This document shows, piece after piece, positions 34,726 through 42,756 of a stretch of 64,000 nucleotides of DNA. The position numbers and the translations under genes were made by a program. Where the stretch lies: assembly GCF_004348975.1 (NCBI RefSeq), contig NZ_SMFP01000006.1, positions 1 to 64,000 of the forward strand, read 5' to 3'. The notes under the pieces are model-generated. The model had not been told where the DNA came from. It made no database searches and saw only the letters and a program-made list of their open reading frames with translations. Every line of letters starts with the position of its first letter. The stretch's first letter is position 1. Source of the stretch: Antarcticimicrobium sediminis. GTDB lineage: Bacteria > Pseudomonadota > Alphaproteobacteria > Rhodobacterales > Rhodobacteraceae.

Positions 34726-35915
34726 TCCTGGCCGCCGATGGCCGGGTCGTCATCGTCGGCGCGGGGCAGGCCGGGGCCTGGGTCGCGCGGACGTTGCGGG
34801 ATGAGGGCTTTACCGGCGAGGTCACCCTCATCGGGGCCGAGGCGTATCATCCTTACGAGCGTCCGCCGCTGTCGAAAGACGTGCTGAAGGGCGCGGATGC
34901 GGCCACGACCGGCGCGTTGCTGACCGCCGGGCAGGCGCAGGCGCTGGGTATCACCTGCCTGCTGTCGCAGACCGTCACGGCAATCGACCGCGCCATGCGG
35001 CAGGTGACCTGCGTCAGCGGTCAGACCCTGCCCTATGATGTGCTGTTCTTGACCACGGGCAGCCGTCCTCGGCCGTTGCCGTGGCCGGAGGGCGAGGGCG
35101 CCGAGCGGCTGCACGGCCTGCGCACCCGGGACGATGCGCTGCGCCTGCGCTCGGCGCTGGACGGTGCGCAAAGCCTTGCCGTGATCGGCGGCGGGCTGAT
35201 CGGGCTCGAGGTCGCCGCCACTGCCCGCCAGTCGGGTCTGGAGGTTACGGTGATCGAGGCCGGTCCGCGTCTCTGCGCCCGTAGCCTGCCGCCCGTGGCG
35301 TCGGACTGGCTGGCCGATCTGCACCGCCAGAACGGCGTTTCCCTGCGCATGGGCGAGACCGTCGCCGGGGTGCAGTCCGATGGGTTGGGCGTGACCCTGA
35401 CCCTGGGCGACGGGGCGACCTTGCGCGTCGATCAGGTGCTGGTCGGCATCGGCATCCTGCCCGAAACCGGGCTGGCACAGTCCGCAGGCCTGACGCTGAA
35501 TGATGGCATTGTCGTGGATGCCGAGGGTCGCACCTCGGACCCGGCGATCTTTGCCGCCGGTGACGCCACGCGCCAGCCTTGCCCCATGGGTGCGGCCCCG
35601 CTGCGGCAAGAGACTTGGGCCAATGCCCAGGCCCAGGGGATCGGTGCCGCCCGCGCCGCGCTGGGCCTTGCCCCGACACGGGTCAAGCTGCCGTGGTTCT
35701 GGTCGGATCAATACGCGGCCAACATCCAGGTTCTGGGCCGCCCCGACCTGGCAGCCACCTGCATCGAACAGACCGCCCCGACCGCCGACACCGCCAGTTG
35801 GCGGATGCTGGATGCCGCGGGCACCCTGGTGGGCGCCGTCGCGGTCAACGCCCCCCGCGCCCTGCGTGACGTGCGCAAAGAGATGGAGAAGGCAAGGGCG
35901 GCCAAGCAAGCCTGA
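34722..35915 (+). CDS. NAD(P)H:ferredoxin reductase of the dioxygenase system
   Basis: The 397-aa product is a FAD-dependent pyridine-nucleotide oxidoreductase of the BphA4/AndAa type. The FAD motif is VVIVGAGQAGAWVARTLRDE, with HPYERPPLSKDVL after it. The NAD(P)H motif is LAVIGGGLIGLEVAATARQ and a late FAD contact is IFAAGDAT. GTG 34722 is the most likely start because it overlaps the ferredoxin stop and puts the FAD motif about 9 residues from the N-terminus. It closes the dioxygenase operon. Confidence 0.92.
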   Translation: MILAADGRVVIVGAGQAGAWVARTLRDEGFTGEVTLIGAEAYHPYERPPLSKDVLKGADAATTGALLTAGQAQALGITCLLSQTVTAIDRAMRQVTCVSGQTLPYDVLFLTTGSRPRPLPWPEGEGAERLHGLRTRDDALRLRSALDGAQSLAVIGGGLIGLEVAATARQSGLEVTVIEAGPRLCARSLPPVASDWLADLHRQNGVSLRMGETVAGVQSDGLGVTLTLGDGATLRVDQVLVGIGILPETGLAQSAGLTLNDGIVVDAEGRTSDPAIFAAGDATRQPCPMGAAPLRQETWANAQAQGIGAARAALGLAPTRVKLPWFWSDQYAANIQVLGRPDLAATCIEQTAPTADTASWRMLDAAGTLVGAVAVNAPRALRDVRKEMEKARAAKQA

Positions 35916-36007
35916 CAGCCACTGTGCTCCGCTGCCTCACTCCGTTTGTCGGTGAACGCCGCCGATGGGGTGGGGCCACCCCCTATTTGGTGACACTGAC
36001 CAATTCG

Positions 36008-36346
36008 CGCAGGAGGGTTTCGCCAAGGTTTCGCCAAGGCTTCAGCGCCGATGTTCTTGCGAAGAGCCTCGTCGCTCAGCGGAACGTCGAAGTTCCGAGC
36101 CTGATGCAACCAGCTCTTGATGTGTTGTTTCGGGATCGTCCAGATATCCCCCGCGATCCGTTCCGGTCGCATATGCCGAACGGCATCTGATCGAACCCCG
36201 GTGAGGATGAGCATACGCAGCGCCAATTGGACCGGGGTGCGGGCGGTCAGAGACGAATAGTAAGCCGGCACACCCTGACATGGCAGCACCTCGGCGAGCG
36301 TCACTCGCCGAACGCCTATTGCCTGGATCGGGATGCCGCCCAACAA
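36008..36346 (-). pseudogene. Tyrosine recombinase (integrase) remnant
   Basis: A reverse-strand fragment of about 113 codons matches the start of the catalytic domain of P4-type integrases. It contains ALRMLILTGVRSDAVRHMRP (catalytic Arg in TGVRSD), GDIWTIPKQHIK and FDVPLSDEAL. The frame upstream, beyond 36346, is cut by a stop after about 23 codons. The C-terminal catalytic His-x-x-Arg and Tyr are missing, and past about 36008 the frame reads unrelated sequence. It is therefore truncated at both ends and marks a former integration event at the right edge of the catabolic segment. Confidence 0.75.
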
Positions 36347-36651
36347 GCTATAGGCCTTGTTTATCGCAAGCTTTTCAGCTTGAGGCGACTTAAGCCTTGC
36401 AGCTCTTCAAGAATGGAATTTCGTCATATAGTATCCTCCAGAATATCTACGTTTGAAACCGATACTGCCTGAAAAAGCGCTGCCTCGATGGCGCTATAAA
36501 GTTCTGGGTTTAAGCGGAGATTTCTTCGAAATGGGGTCGTGTCTGACAGCGTGATACGCCCCCCATACCCCTCCGGCGGGAGTATTTGGGGCCAGAAAAA
36601 GAGCTGGGCCCAATGAGACAAAGATACCGGTGAGACAGAGATGGGCGAGAC
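36347..36651. other. Gene-free stretch at the right edge of the inserted segment
   Basis: These 305 bp are AT-rich in their first 190 bp, unlike the rest of the window, and show no intact gene. On the reverse strand about 23 further integrase-frame codons can be read before a stop. The last part holds one copy of the dispersed CTCCGGCGGGAGTATTT repeat and the leader of the AAA ATPase gene. Confidence 0.5.
36568..36601 (+). repeat. Dispersed intergenic repeat, copy 1
   Basis: The element reads CCCTCCGGCGGGAGTATTTG followed by GGGCCAGAAAAAG. A short CTCC-GGCG-GGAG hairpin precedes TATTT. This copy lies 51 bp upstream of the AAA ATPase start. The other copies at 43.6, 47.6 and 49.8 kb lie just after gene ends. 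Confidence 0.7.
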
Positions 36652-38592
36652 ATGAGCCTGACAAGTGATCTGATGGAGCTGCGCGAGGCCGATATCATCG
36701 TGCATTACCCGGCTGCCGAGGCGATGCTGGAGGGGTTCGAACATGCCCCCCGCATCGCGCGGGAGCACGCCGCGCCAACCGGAGAGGTCGAACGCTCGCC
36801 CGGGATCGGGACGCGGCGGCGGTTCCGCTCGACCACGCCGGGGCTGGTGACCCGGCGGGTTGCGCGTGCGGACGGGGTGCATCTGTTGGACCGGATCGCG
36901 GCCTGCGACGGCGGCGATCCGCTGGTTTCGCCAGCGCAGGCCACCGTGATGCGGGCGTTGCGTCGGGCGCTGTCGATCGCGCTGGCGCTGGCGGACACCT
37001 ATGGTGCGCAAACCCCGCTGGCAGAGCTGAAGCGCGCCAATCTGGCCGGTGATCTGCCTGCCGCGCGCAAGGCGGAGTTTACCGAGTTGCTGGCGGGCGA
37101 GGCGCTGATTGCGCTGCATGTGTTCGGCAATGCGCTGGCCTATCTGCTGGCGCCGCATCTGGGCGAGATCGGGGGCGAGGTCGGTGAGATCGAAGAGGTG
37201 CTGAGCGATCACGGGCAGATCGCGCTGCACGGGGCGCTGTGGGAGTTGGACCGCGCGCTGGCCGCGCAGGCGGGGGATGAGGCGCGGCTGGTGGCCACGG
37301 TGAGCAGCTTTGCCGAGGCGCTGATGGACAAGGCCGCGCAGCGGGCCCAAAGCGCGCCGCATCTGGCTGGCTTTTCCGGGGCGGCCTGGCGGATCGAGGC
37401 GGATGATCTGACCCTGCGCGGCTTTGCCCCCGCGTCGCGGGCGAAATCCACCACCCTGACGATGACATTCAAGAAACCGGAAGAGGTGGTCGGCAACCAT
37501 ATCGCCAAATACCAGGCCTTGCGGCTTGCCAAGATGCTGATGGCTTATGATTTTGAGCGCAAGCTGAACCCCTTTGCCGAGTTGGGCGGGTTCATCTTTA
37601 CCTTCATGGGCGACGGGATGCCGGGCACCGGCAAGACTACCTTGATCCAGATGATGGCGGGGTTGATCCACGGCTATTGTCAGATCGCGGGCTATCCGTT
37701 CCGCTATCAGAACCTGAGTACGGAAAGCATCGACAGCTATCAGGGCAAGTCGGCACAGAACGCCAAGGCCTTTATCAACACGATCATTGACCCCGGCGCG
37801 ATCGGGTTCGGCACCATCGACGATATCGACCAGCTGGCCGGCAAGCGCGGCGACCGGCAGTCCAGCACGGGGCAGTTGGAAATCACCGCCGTGCTGATGG
37901 AAAGCTTTGCCGGGGCCAATACCGTTGTGCGCGGCAATTGCACCTTTGGCATGTTCTCGAACTACCCCGAGAACGTCGATGATGCCCTGCGCCAGCGGGC
38001 CGGGGCGCGGTTTCTGGTCGATGGGCCACAAAGCCGGGAGGATTACATCGACATCCTCGCTTTGTTGCTGGGCAAGGGACACGGCATCGCGCTGGGCGAT
38101 CACGACCTTTACGCCGCGCAAGAGATCGAGCGCGCGGTGGCCGCCAGTTTCGCCGCCCACAACCGGCCGCAAGAGGCGGCACTGGGCGATGTGTTCGACC
38201 AGGTGTCGGCGCGGGTCGGGGCGCTGGATACCATTGCCAAGATGGGCGGCTATCTGAAAGCGATCCAGCAGGCCGATCCGCGTTTTACCGGGCGGGCGAT
38301 CAAGAACATCACCGACGCGGTCAAGATGCGCTCGATGGATTTCGAACTGCCCGACGCGTGGATGGAGGAGCCAGAGCGGTTCCTGTTCCGCGACTACGAG
38401 ACCAAGAAAGCGATGATCGAGGATCTGCGCGTACCGATCACGCCCGAGATGGTGATCCAAGAAATCAACCGTTATGCCGACAGCGAATTCCGTTATAGCG
38501 ACAGCTCGGACGAGATGGCGATCGAGGCCGCCGTGCGCGATATGGAGCGGATGGAGGCGGCCAAGCGGCGGTATCTGGAGGGGAAGGGGTGA
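36652..38592 (+). CDS. AAA-family ATPase of unknown role
   Basis: The 646-aa product has a roughly 280-residue N-terminal helical region without recognised domain and then an AAA+ ATPase module. Walker A is GDGMPGTGKTT (320-330), Walker B is IGFGTIDDID (384-393), and an arginine-rich ALRQRAGARF segment near residue 446 may supply sensor or finger residues. There is no membrane segment. ATG 36652 starts MSLTSDLMELREADI. It is followed without gap by the possible micro-ORF and the 449-aa gene, and then by two membrane proteins. It is the likely motor of an uncharacterised envelope-linked system. Confidence 0.9.
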   Translation: MSLTSDLMELREADIIVHYPAAEAMLEGFEHAPRIAREHAAPTGEVERSPGIGTRRRFRSTTPGLVTRRVARADGVHLLDRIAACDGGDPLVSPAQATVMRALRRALSIALALADTYGAQTPLAELKRANLAGDLPAARKAEFTELLAGEALIALHVFGNALAYLLAPHLGEIGGEVGEIEEVLSDHGQIALHGALWELDRALAAQAGDEARLVATVSSFAEALMDKAAQRAQSAPHLAGFSGAAWRIEADDLTLRGFAPASRAKSTTLTMTFKKPEEVVGNHIAKYQALRLAKMLMAYDFERKLNPFAELGGFIFTFMGDGMPGTGKTTLIQMMAGLIHGYCQIAGYPFRYQNLSTESIDSYQGKSAQNAKAFINTIIDPGAIGFGTIDDIDQLAGKRGDRQSSTGQLEITAVLMESFAGANTVVRGNCTFGMFSNYPENVDDALRQRAGARFLVDGPQSREDYIDILALLLGKGHGIALGDHDLYAAQEIERAVAASFAAHNRPQEAALGDVFDQVSARVGALDTIAKMGGYLKAIQQADPRFTGRAIKNITDAVKMRSMDFELPDAWMEEPERFLFRDYETKKAMIEDLRVPITPEMVIQEINRYADSEFRYSDSSDEMAIEAAVRDMERMEAAKRRYLEGKG

Positions 38593-38744
38593 TGCATAGC
38601 ATTGAACTACAGCGCTTTAAGATCACCGATGAATGCCTTGGGAAACTCTCTGTAGATCAGCGTGCCATGTTCGCCGTTCCGCCCCCACCCTCGGGCCGGG
38701 CGCGCCGCTCAGGTCTTGATGCCCAACCGGAGCCCGCCCCATGA
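38592..38744 (+). CDS. Possible 50-aa micro-ORF between the AAA ATPase and the 449-aa gene
   Basis: An ATG overlaps the ATPase stop (TGATG), and the frame runs 50 codons to a TGA that overlaps the next start (ATGA). The predicted peptide starts MHSIELQRFKITDECLGKLS and ends with a Pro/Arg-rich tail (VPPPPSGRARRSG, PEPAP). No family is recognised. Perfect coupling at both ends favours translation, at least as a device that carries ribosomes across the gap. Codon-level evidence is otherwise thin. Confidence 0.35.
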   Translation: MHSIELQRFKITDECLGKLSVDQRAMFAVPPPPSGRARRSGLDAQPEPAP

Positions 38745-40090
38745 AACGCCTCATCACCCGTGGCCTGATGTTCGGCAATCTCTACCACGTCGACAGCCCG
38801 GCGCTGGTCGAGCGGTATAATCGCGCGCTGCTGCATCTGACCGGCAAGCGCACGGCGCTGGATGATTTTCATGTCGATCTTTCCGGCTATTCACCGGAGG
38901 TCGGCGATGAGCTGGGCGATCAACTTTATCTCAACCAAGGCGGGGTCAACCGGCAGTTCATCCTGCTGAGCACGGAACAGAAACGCTGTCCGCTGCTCAA
39001 TGCCAAATTCTCCACCAGCCGCGATATCCTGCGCAATTTCATCACCGACAATCTGGCGCAGCTTTTCGCGCTGACGGCGACCGACGCGGTGGCGGGCGAG
39101 TTGGTGAATTCGGTGATCGACATTTCCGACCCGCGCCGCCTGCTGGATTTGCGCCGGGTGGTGATCGAGGCCGACACCACCACCGGCACCCTGCGCCATG
39201 CGGAGCATCTGACCCGGCTGGTCGAGCGGTTCAAAGCCACGGACGATGCGTGGTTTGACGATGTGCTGATCGCCGAGATGATCGGGCTGGCGCAGAAATC
39301 CGGGGATTTGACCCGCAACCCGGTGCGGCTGGACAACCGGGAATATGAGCAGCGCGATTTCTGGACCGCGCATTTCGGCGGGATTTATCTGTTTCAAAGC
39401 GTGGACAAACCGACGGTGATCGCCGCGGGCGATGTGGCGGCTCTGGACGGGCTGGCAGTGGAGCGGGTGCTGGATCTGTCCGCGCGCAACCGGATCGCGC
39501 GGTTTCTGGATGAAAATGGGCTGGTCGAGCCGATCCTGCGCGCGCGCGGTGTCGATGCCGCCGCGATCTTGCGGCAAAAGATGGATTTCATCGTGATCGA
39601 CGCCGCCGCCGGGGCCGGGCTGGATCTTGAAAACCTTGATCGCGCCGATCTGCGCCGCTTGGCGCGCACCAATGCCGATGTGCTGCCCGGCGCCTATCAC
39701 GGGCTGGCGCATCTGCTGAACTGGGCCTCGTCCGGGGGCGACTGGCCGCGCATCACGTCAGAGGATCCTGCCTTTTTCTATACGCTGCGGGCGGCCGATA
39801 CGCCGCAGCGCGATCTGGTCAACATGCTGTTGGCCGAGCTGACGCCGTTGGATGTGCGGCAGTTGTTCATTTGCCACAAGGATCTGTTCTATCGCCTGTA
39901 TGCCGGGTGGCCCGAGGCCAAGCGTGCTTATGTTGCCGATTTCCTCGCGCGCGAGTATCAGGTGGACAAGGCGGGCGCGCGGGCGGCGCTGTTTGGTCAC
40001 GAACCCGACATGTCAGGCGAGGATCCGCCCCCGCCGCCAGACGATCTGATCCGCCGGGTCGGGCCATGGGGTGCAATAAGGAGATCGTGA
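38741..40090 (+). CDS. Protein of unknown function (449 aa), probably DUF6638-like
   Basis: This is a soluble product without signal peptide. It begins KRLITRGLMFGNLYHVDSPA and contains NRQFILLSTEQKRCPLLNAK and FWTAHFGGIYLFQSVDKPTV, and its C-terminal tail is Pro-rich (GEDPPPPPDDLIRR). I recall similar rhodobacterial proteins under DUF6638, but this is from memory and unchecked. It follows the AAA ATPase region with a 4-nt overlap with the micro-ORF and is one base from the next gene, so it belongs to the ATPase operon. Confidence 0.82.
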   Translation: MKRLITRGLMFGNLYHVDSPALVERYNRALLHLTGKRTALDDFHVDLSGYSPEVGDELGDQLYLNQGGVNRQFILLSTEQKRCPLLNAKFSTSRDILRNFITDNLAQLFALTATDAVAGELVNSVIDISDPRRLLDLRRVVIEADTTTGTLRHAEHLTRLVERFKATDDAWFDDVLIAEMIGLAQKSGDLTRNPVRLDNREYEQRDFWTAHFGGIYLFQSVDKPTVIAAGDVAALDGLAVERVLDLSARNRIARFLDENGLVEPILRARGVDAAAILRQKMDFIVIDAAAGAGLDLENLDRADLRRLARTNADVLPGAYHGLAHLLNWASSGGDWPRITSEDPAFFYTLRAADTPQRDLVNMLLAELTPLDVRQLFICHKDLFYRLYAGWPEAKRAYVADFLAREYQVDKAGARAALFGHEPDMSGEDPPPPPDDLIRRVGPWGAIRRS

Positions 40091-40091
40091 T

Positions 40092-40361
40092 ATGCTGGTG
40101 ATGTTGCGATTCCTGCTGCCGCTTCTGGTCGGGCTGACGGTGATCTATATTGTCGTGTCGATCTATTCCCGGCTGCGCCGCCGCCGCAAGCTGGCGCAAC
40201 GTTGGGACAGCAAGGACGTTTTGACCGTGGACCGCGAAACCTTCATCAAGCGCGGGCTGGAGCGCTATGACCGCTCGTTCAAGCGCAAGCTGATCCTCGG
40301 GGTCTATATCGTGCCGCTGACGGTGATCGCGATCATCGTTTACGTCACCAATTTCATGTAA
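40092..40361 (+). CDS. Small two-TM membrane protein
   Basis: The 89-aa product has hydrophobic segments at about residues 3-24 (VMLRFLLPLLVGLTVIYIVV) and 68-87 (ILGVYIVPLTVIAIIVYVTN). A basic cytoplasmic loop (SRLRRRRKLAQRWDSK) lies between them, so both ends are predicted outside. AAGGAG lies 8 nt upstream of ATG 40092. It is between the 449-aa protein and the DUF1523 protein in a tight operon. The function is unknown. Confidence 0.85.
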   Translation: MLVMLRFLLPLLVGLTVIYIVVSIYSRLRRRRKLAQRWDSKDVLTVDRETFIKRGLERYDRSFKRKLILGVYIVPLTVIAIIVYVTNFM

Positions 40362-40371
40362 GGGCACACCG

Positions 40372-41016
40372 ATGGTTTACATCAAATGGGCAATCATCCT
40401 CACCTTCTGGCTGCTGGTCGGAGGGTTCTTCCACTATACGCTGCCGCAGCACGATATCGCCCGGATCACGGACACCTATGAAAAGCGGATCGACCCGGGG
40501 GAAAACAGCTGGTTCTGGGCCTCGCATGATGTGGGCAGCGATCCGACCACGCTGAACCGCGATGTGTTCTTTATCCAGACGCGCGGGGCGAACGGCAAGA
40601 TCATGGTCTATCGCAACGAGGATACGGGTTGGTCCTGGCCGCCCTATTTCAAGGTCAACAGTTCGAACCTGCAGGCCGAGGCGGTGGATATGAAATCGAC
40701 TGCGGAAACCCCGAAATGGGTGTCGATCCGTCACTATGGCTGGCGCAACGAATTCCTGTCGATCTTCCCCAACGCGGTCAAGATCAAGCCGGTGAGCGGG
40801 CCGGATGTGCGCATTATCCCGTGGTTCAACATCATCATCCTGACGCTGCTGGCCGCGTTGGTCTATGCGATCTGGGTGCGCTGGCGTCGGTTCCGGCGGG
40901 CCCGGATCGACCCTTTGCTGGACGATCTCGAGGACAACATGGATATGGCCGGCGAGGCGATCTCGCAGCGGGGCGGGCGGTTGCGCCGCTGGCTGGGCGG
41001 CAAATCCGGCAAGTGA
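40372..41016 (+). CDS. DUF1523 family membrane protein
   Basis: The 214-aa product starts MVYIKWAIILTFWLLVGGFF, a membrane segment, followed by HYTLPQHDIARITDTYEKR, which I recognise as the DUF1523 start. A periplasmic domain of about 120 residues with many Trp and aromatic residues (WSWPPYFKVNSSNL) comes next. A second membrane segment lies near residues 145-165 (WFNIIILTLLAALVYAIW), then a charged cytoplasmic tail. It ends the operon. The convergent glycosyltransferase stop is 12 bp away. The role is unknown. Confidence 0.88.
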   Translation: MVYIKWAIILTFWLLVGGFFHYTLPQHDIARITDTYEKRIDPGENSWFWASHDVGSDPTTLNRDVFFIQTRGANGKIMVYRNEDTGWSWPPYFKVNSSNLQAEAVDMKSTAETPKWVSIRHYGWRNEFLSIFPNAVKIKPVSGPDVRIIPWFNIIILTLLAALVYAIWVRWRRFRRARIDPLLDDLEDNMDMAGEAISQRGGRLRRWLGGKSGK

Positions 41017-41028
41017 TCGGGGCGCGGC

Positions 41029-42606
41029 TTAGTCGGCGAACAGGTCTTCGACCTGCGCCAGACTCAGGGCCTGATCATAGGGAATCGACAGGAAATCGGC
41101 GAGCGCACTGGCGTTCTCCTGTGCCGTGGAGGCCTCTCTGACCTGATAGAGGTGATCGAATCCGGTGTCGCGGATGCGGTCGGCCTCATAGACCATGTCG
41201 TTGCGGATTGTCGGCAGCAGCCGGTCAAGCGTGACCTGACCGGTCTGTTCGCCGGCCAACCCGATTCGCCGGGCGTGGCCGATCAGATAGTCGTCGGAGA
41301 ACTGGCAGCTGAGTTTGAGGAACCGTGTCTTTGAGCGGTCTGAGGCGAAATCCTGCATTAGATCCAGGCTGTCGGGGTCCATGCAGACGATCATCCGGTC
41401 GGTTGCGTAATAGTCGAACAGCATACGCATCAGGGCACGGCGATGGCGGGCGCGTTTTTCCAGCGTGCTCTGGATGCCGCCCAGATCGGGCAGCGGGGTA
41501 TCGACCTCGTTGAACAGATACTCGATCGCCGGCACGTCGGTGATCTGGCGGATGTGGGACAGCAGCCGTTTGGCCACGTGCCATTTCTTGCTGATCACGA
41601 TCAAAAGCTCGCGCTCGCGGCCAAGGGAGCTTTCGGTTTCCCAGAACCGCATACCAAAGCGGCGCCCGATCCGCCCGCGCCCGGTCAGGAACTTGTACAG
41701 GCTCCGGCCTTCGTTCGAGACGCGGAATTCGACGTCATGGGCGGCATAGAGCGTGCCCAACCGCGCCTTGAGATCCTCGGCCTCGGGGCTGATCTTGCGC
41801 GCATAGAGGTAATCCTGACTGAGCAGCAGATCATAGTGGTCATTATAGAAGGTGACCGGCATCCCGTAGTCGGAGAACATCAGAAAGGTCAGCGAGCGGG
41901 CTTCGATTTCACGCTCGGGCACCAGATGGCGCACCAAGGTCTGGAAAAACGTCTCGTCGGGGATCCATGTGGTGCGGAAAAACCGCAGGACGTCACGCCG
42001 TTTGCGGATGAAATCCAGAATCCATTCGATGGTGCGGCGGCGCAGGCACCACCATTGGCTGCCGATCTGCACCTGAATATCGGCGGGAATCGCACGTTTC
42101 AGCCCGAACCGCCGCTGGGTCTCGACTGCGGCATAGAACAGCCGTTTATGTTTCCGCTCGTTCAGGAAGTGGCGATAGATCAGCCGGTCTTCCTTCATGC
42201 CGGTCTTGATCCAGTCGCTGTCGAAGAAATCAAAGCTTTCGATGAAATCGACATCCCGCGTGTCAAGGAACCGGTGGGTATATTCCGCTGACTTGATCGG
42301 CATGCAGTCGCCCGACAACATGTAGAAATGGGTGGCGCGGGGAAAGGCATCGACCGCCGCCTCGACCGCGTTCAGCGTCGCCTGCACCAGCGACCACTCG
42401 CCCCAACCGCAGCGCAGGCGGGGACGGGCAAAGGTGACGTTGGGATTGTCGCCAAGCGCATCGCGGATGGTGCGAAAATCCTTCAGCGGCGCGCGGGCAT
42501 CGAAATGGATGGAAATATAGTCTCCAGCCGCCGTCAAACGCTCGGCCTGAAGGACAATCGCCTCGGGGTCCTTGTGGCAGAGCAGAATGTACGCGATTTT
42601 CGCCAT
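41029..42606 (-). CDS. GT14-type (core-2/I-branching family) glycosyltransferase
   Basis: The 525-aa product starts MAKIAYILLCHKDPEAIVLQ and has DYISIHFDARAPLKDFRTIR and CGWGEWSLVQATLNAVEAAV, then HFYMLSGDCMPIKSAEYTHR. These are the features of the Branch/GT14 domain (about residues 1-270) that transfers sugars onto glycans. The C-terminal half (about 290-525) is a separate domain of unknown function found with such enzymes in rhodobacteria. It has no signal peptide and is probably cytoplasmic. It is divergent from a sulfotransferase gene, suggesting assembly and sulfation of a surface polysaccharide. Confidence 0.85.
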   Translation of the reverse strand: MAKIAYILLCHKDPEAIVLQAERLTAAGDYISIHFDARAPLKDFRTIRDALGDNPNVTFARPRLRCGWGEWSLVQATLNAVEAAVDAFPRATHFYMLSGDCMPIKSAEYTHRFLDTRDVDFIESFDFFDSDWIKTGMKEDRLIYRHFLNERKHKRLFYAAVETQRRFGLKRAIPADIQVQIGSQWWCLRRRTIEWILDFIRKRRDVLRFFRTTWIPDETFFQTLVRHLVPEREIEARSLTFLMFSDYGMPVTFYNDHYDLLLSQDYLYARKISPEAEDLKARLGTLYAAHDVEFRVSNEGRSLYKFLTGRGRIGRRFGMRFWETESSLGRERELLIVISKKWHVAKRLLSHIRQITDVPAIEYLFNEVDTPLPDLGGIQSTLEKRARHRRALMRMLFDYYATDRMIVCMDPDSLDLMQDFASDRSKTRFLKLSCQFSDDYLIGHARRIGLAGEQTGQVTLDRLLPTIRNDMVYEADRIRDTGFDHLYQVREASTAQENASALADFLSIPYDQALSLAQVEDLFAD

Positions 42607-42636
42607 GTGTGGAACGACATATACCTGTGAGGGCAG

Positions 42637-42660
42637 TTCACCTATCTAGATAAAGGTGAA
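42637..42660. promoter_or_regulatory. Inverted repeat between glycosyltransferase and sulfotransferase genes
   Basis: TTCACCT (42637-42643) and AGGTGAA (42654-42660) are perfect inverted arms around the small palindrome ATCTAGAT. It sits 30 bp from the glycosyltransferase start in the 150-bp divergent, AT-rich region. It could be a shared operator. Confidence 0.4.
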
Positions 42661-42756
42661 GAGCGATTGAATAAACATGCATAATTTGCTTTTTTCATGC
42701 GAACCCCGCCCGTGGCTCCACATTGCGTGGCCCGGCCAGCAAGGAGACAAGGGTAA

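Larger units (their letters stand above)
24668..36567. mobile_element. Putative genomic island carrying an aromatic-degradation module
   Basis: A segment of about 11.9 kb carries an AraC regulator, a HAAT transporter, a hydrolase, a PIG-L-like gene, a four-component Rieske dioxygenase and a decayed tyrosine integrase. It lies between two groups of uncharacterised genes that look like one interrupted system. The integrase fragment sits at the right end, and the DNA at 36.35-36.54 kb is visibly more AT-rich than its surroundings. Edges are approximate and terminal repeats were not identified. Confidence 0.45.

Noticed and set aside
36424-38460. A 678-codon reverse-strand open frame over the AAA ATPase gene
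   Set aside because: It is antisense to a gene with clear Walker motifs, and its own sequence is low-complexity and without family features.
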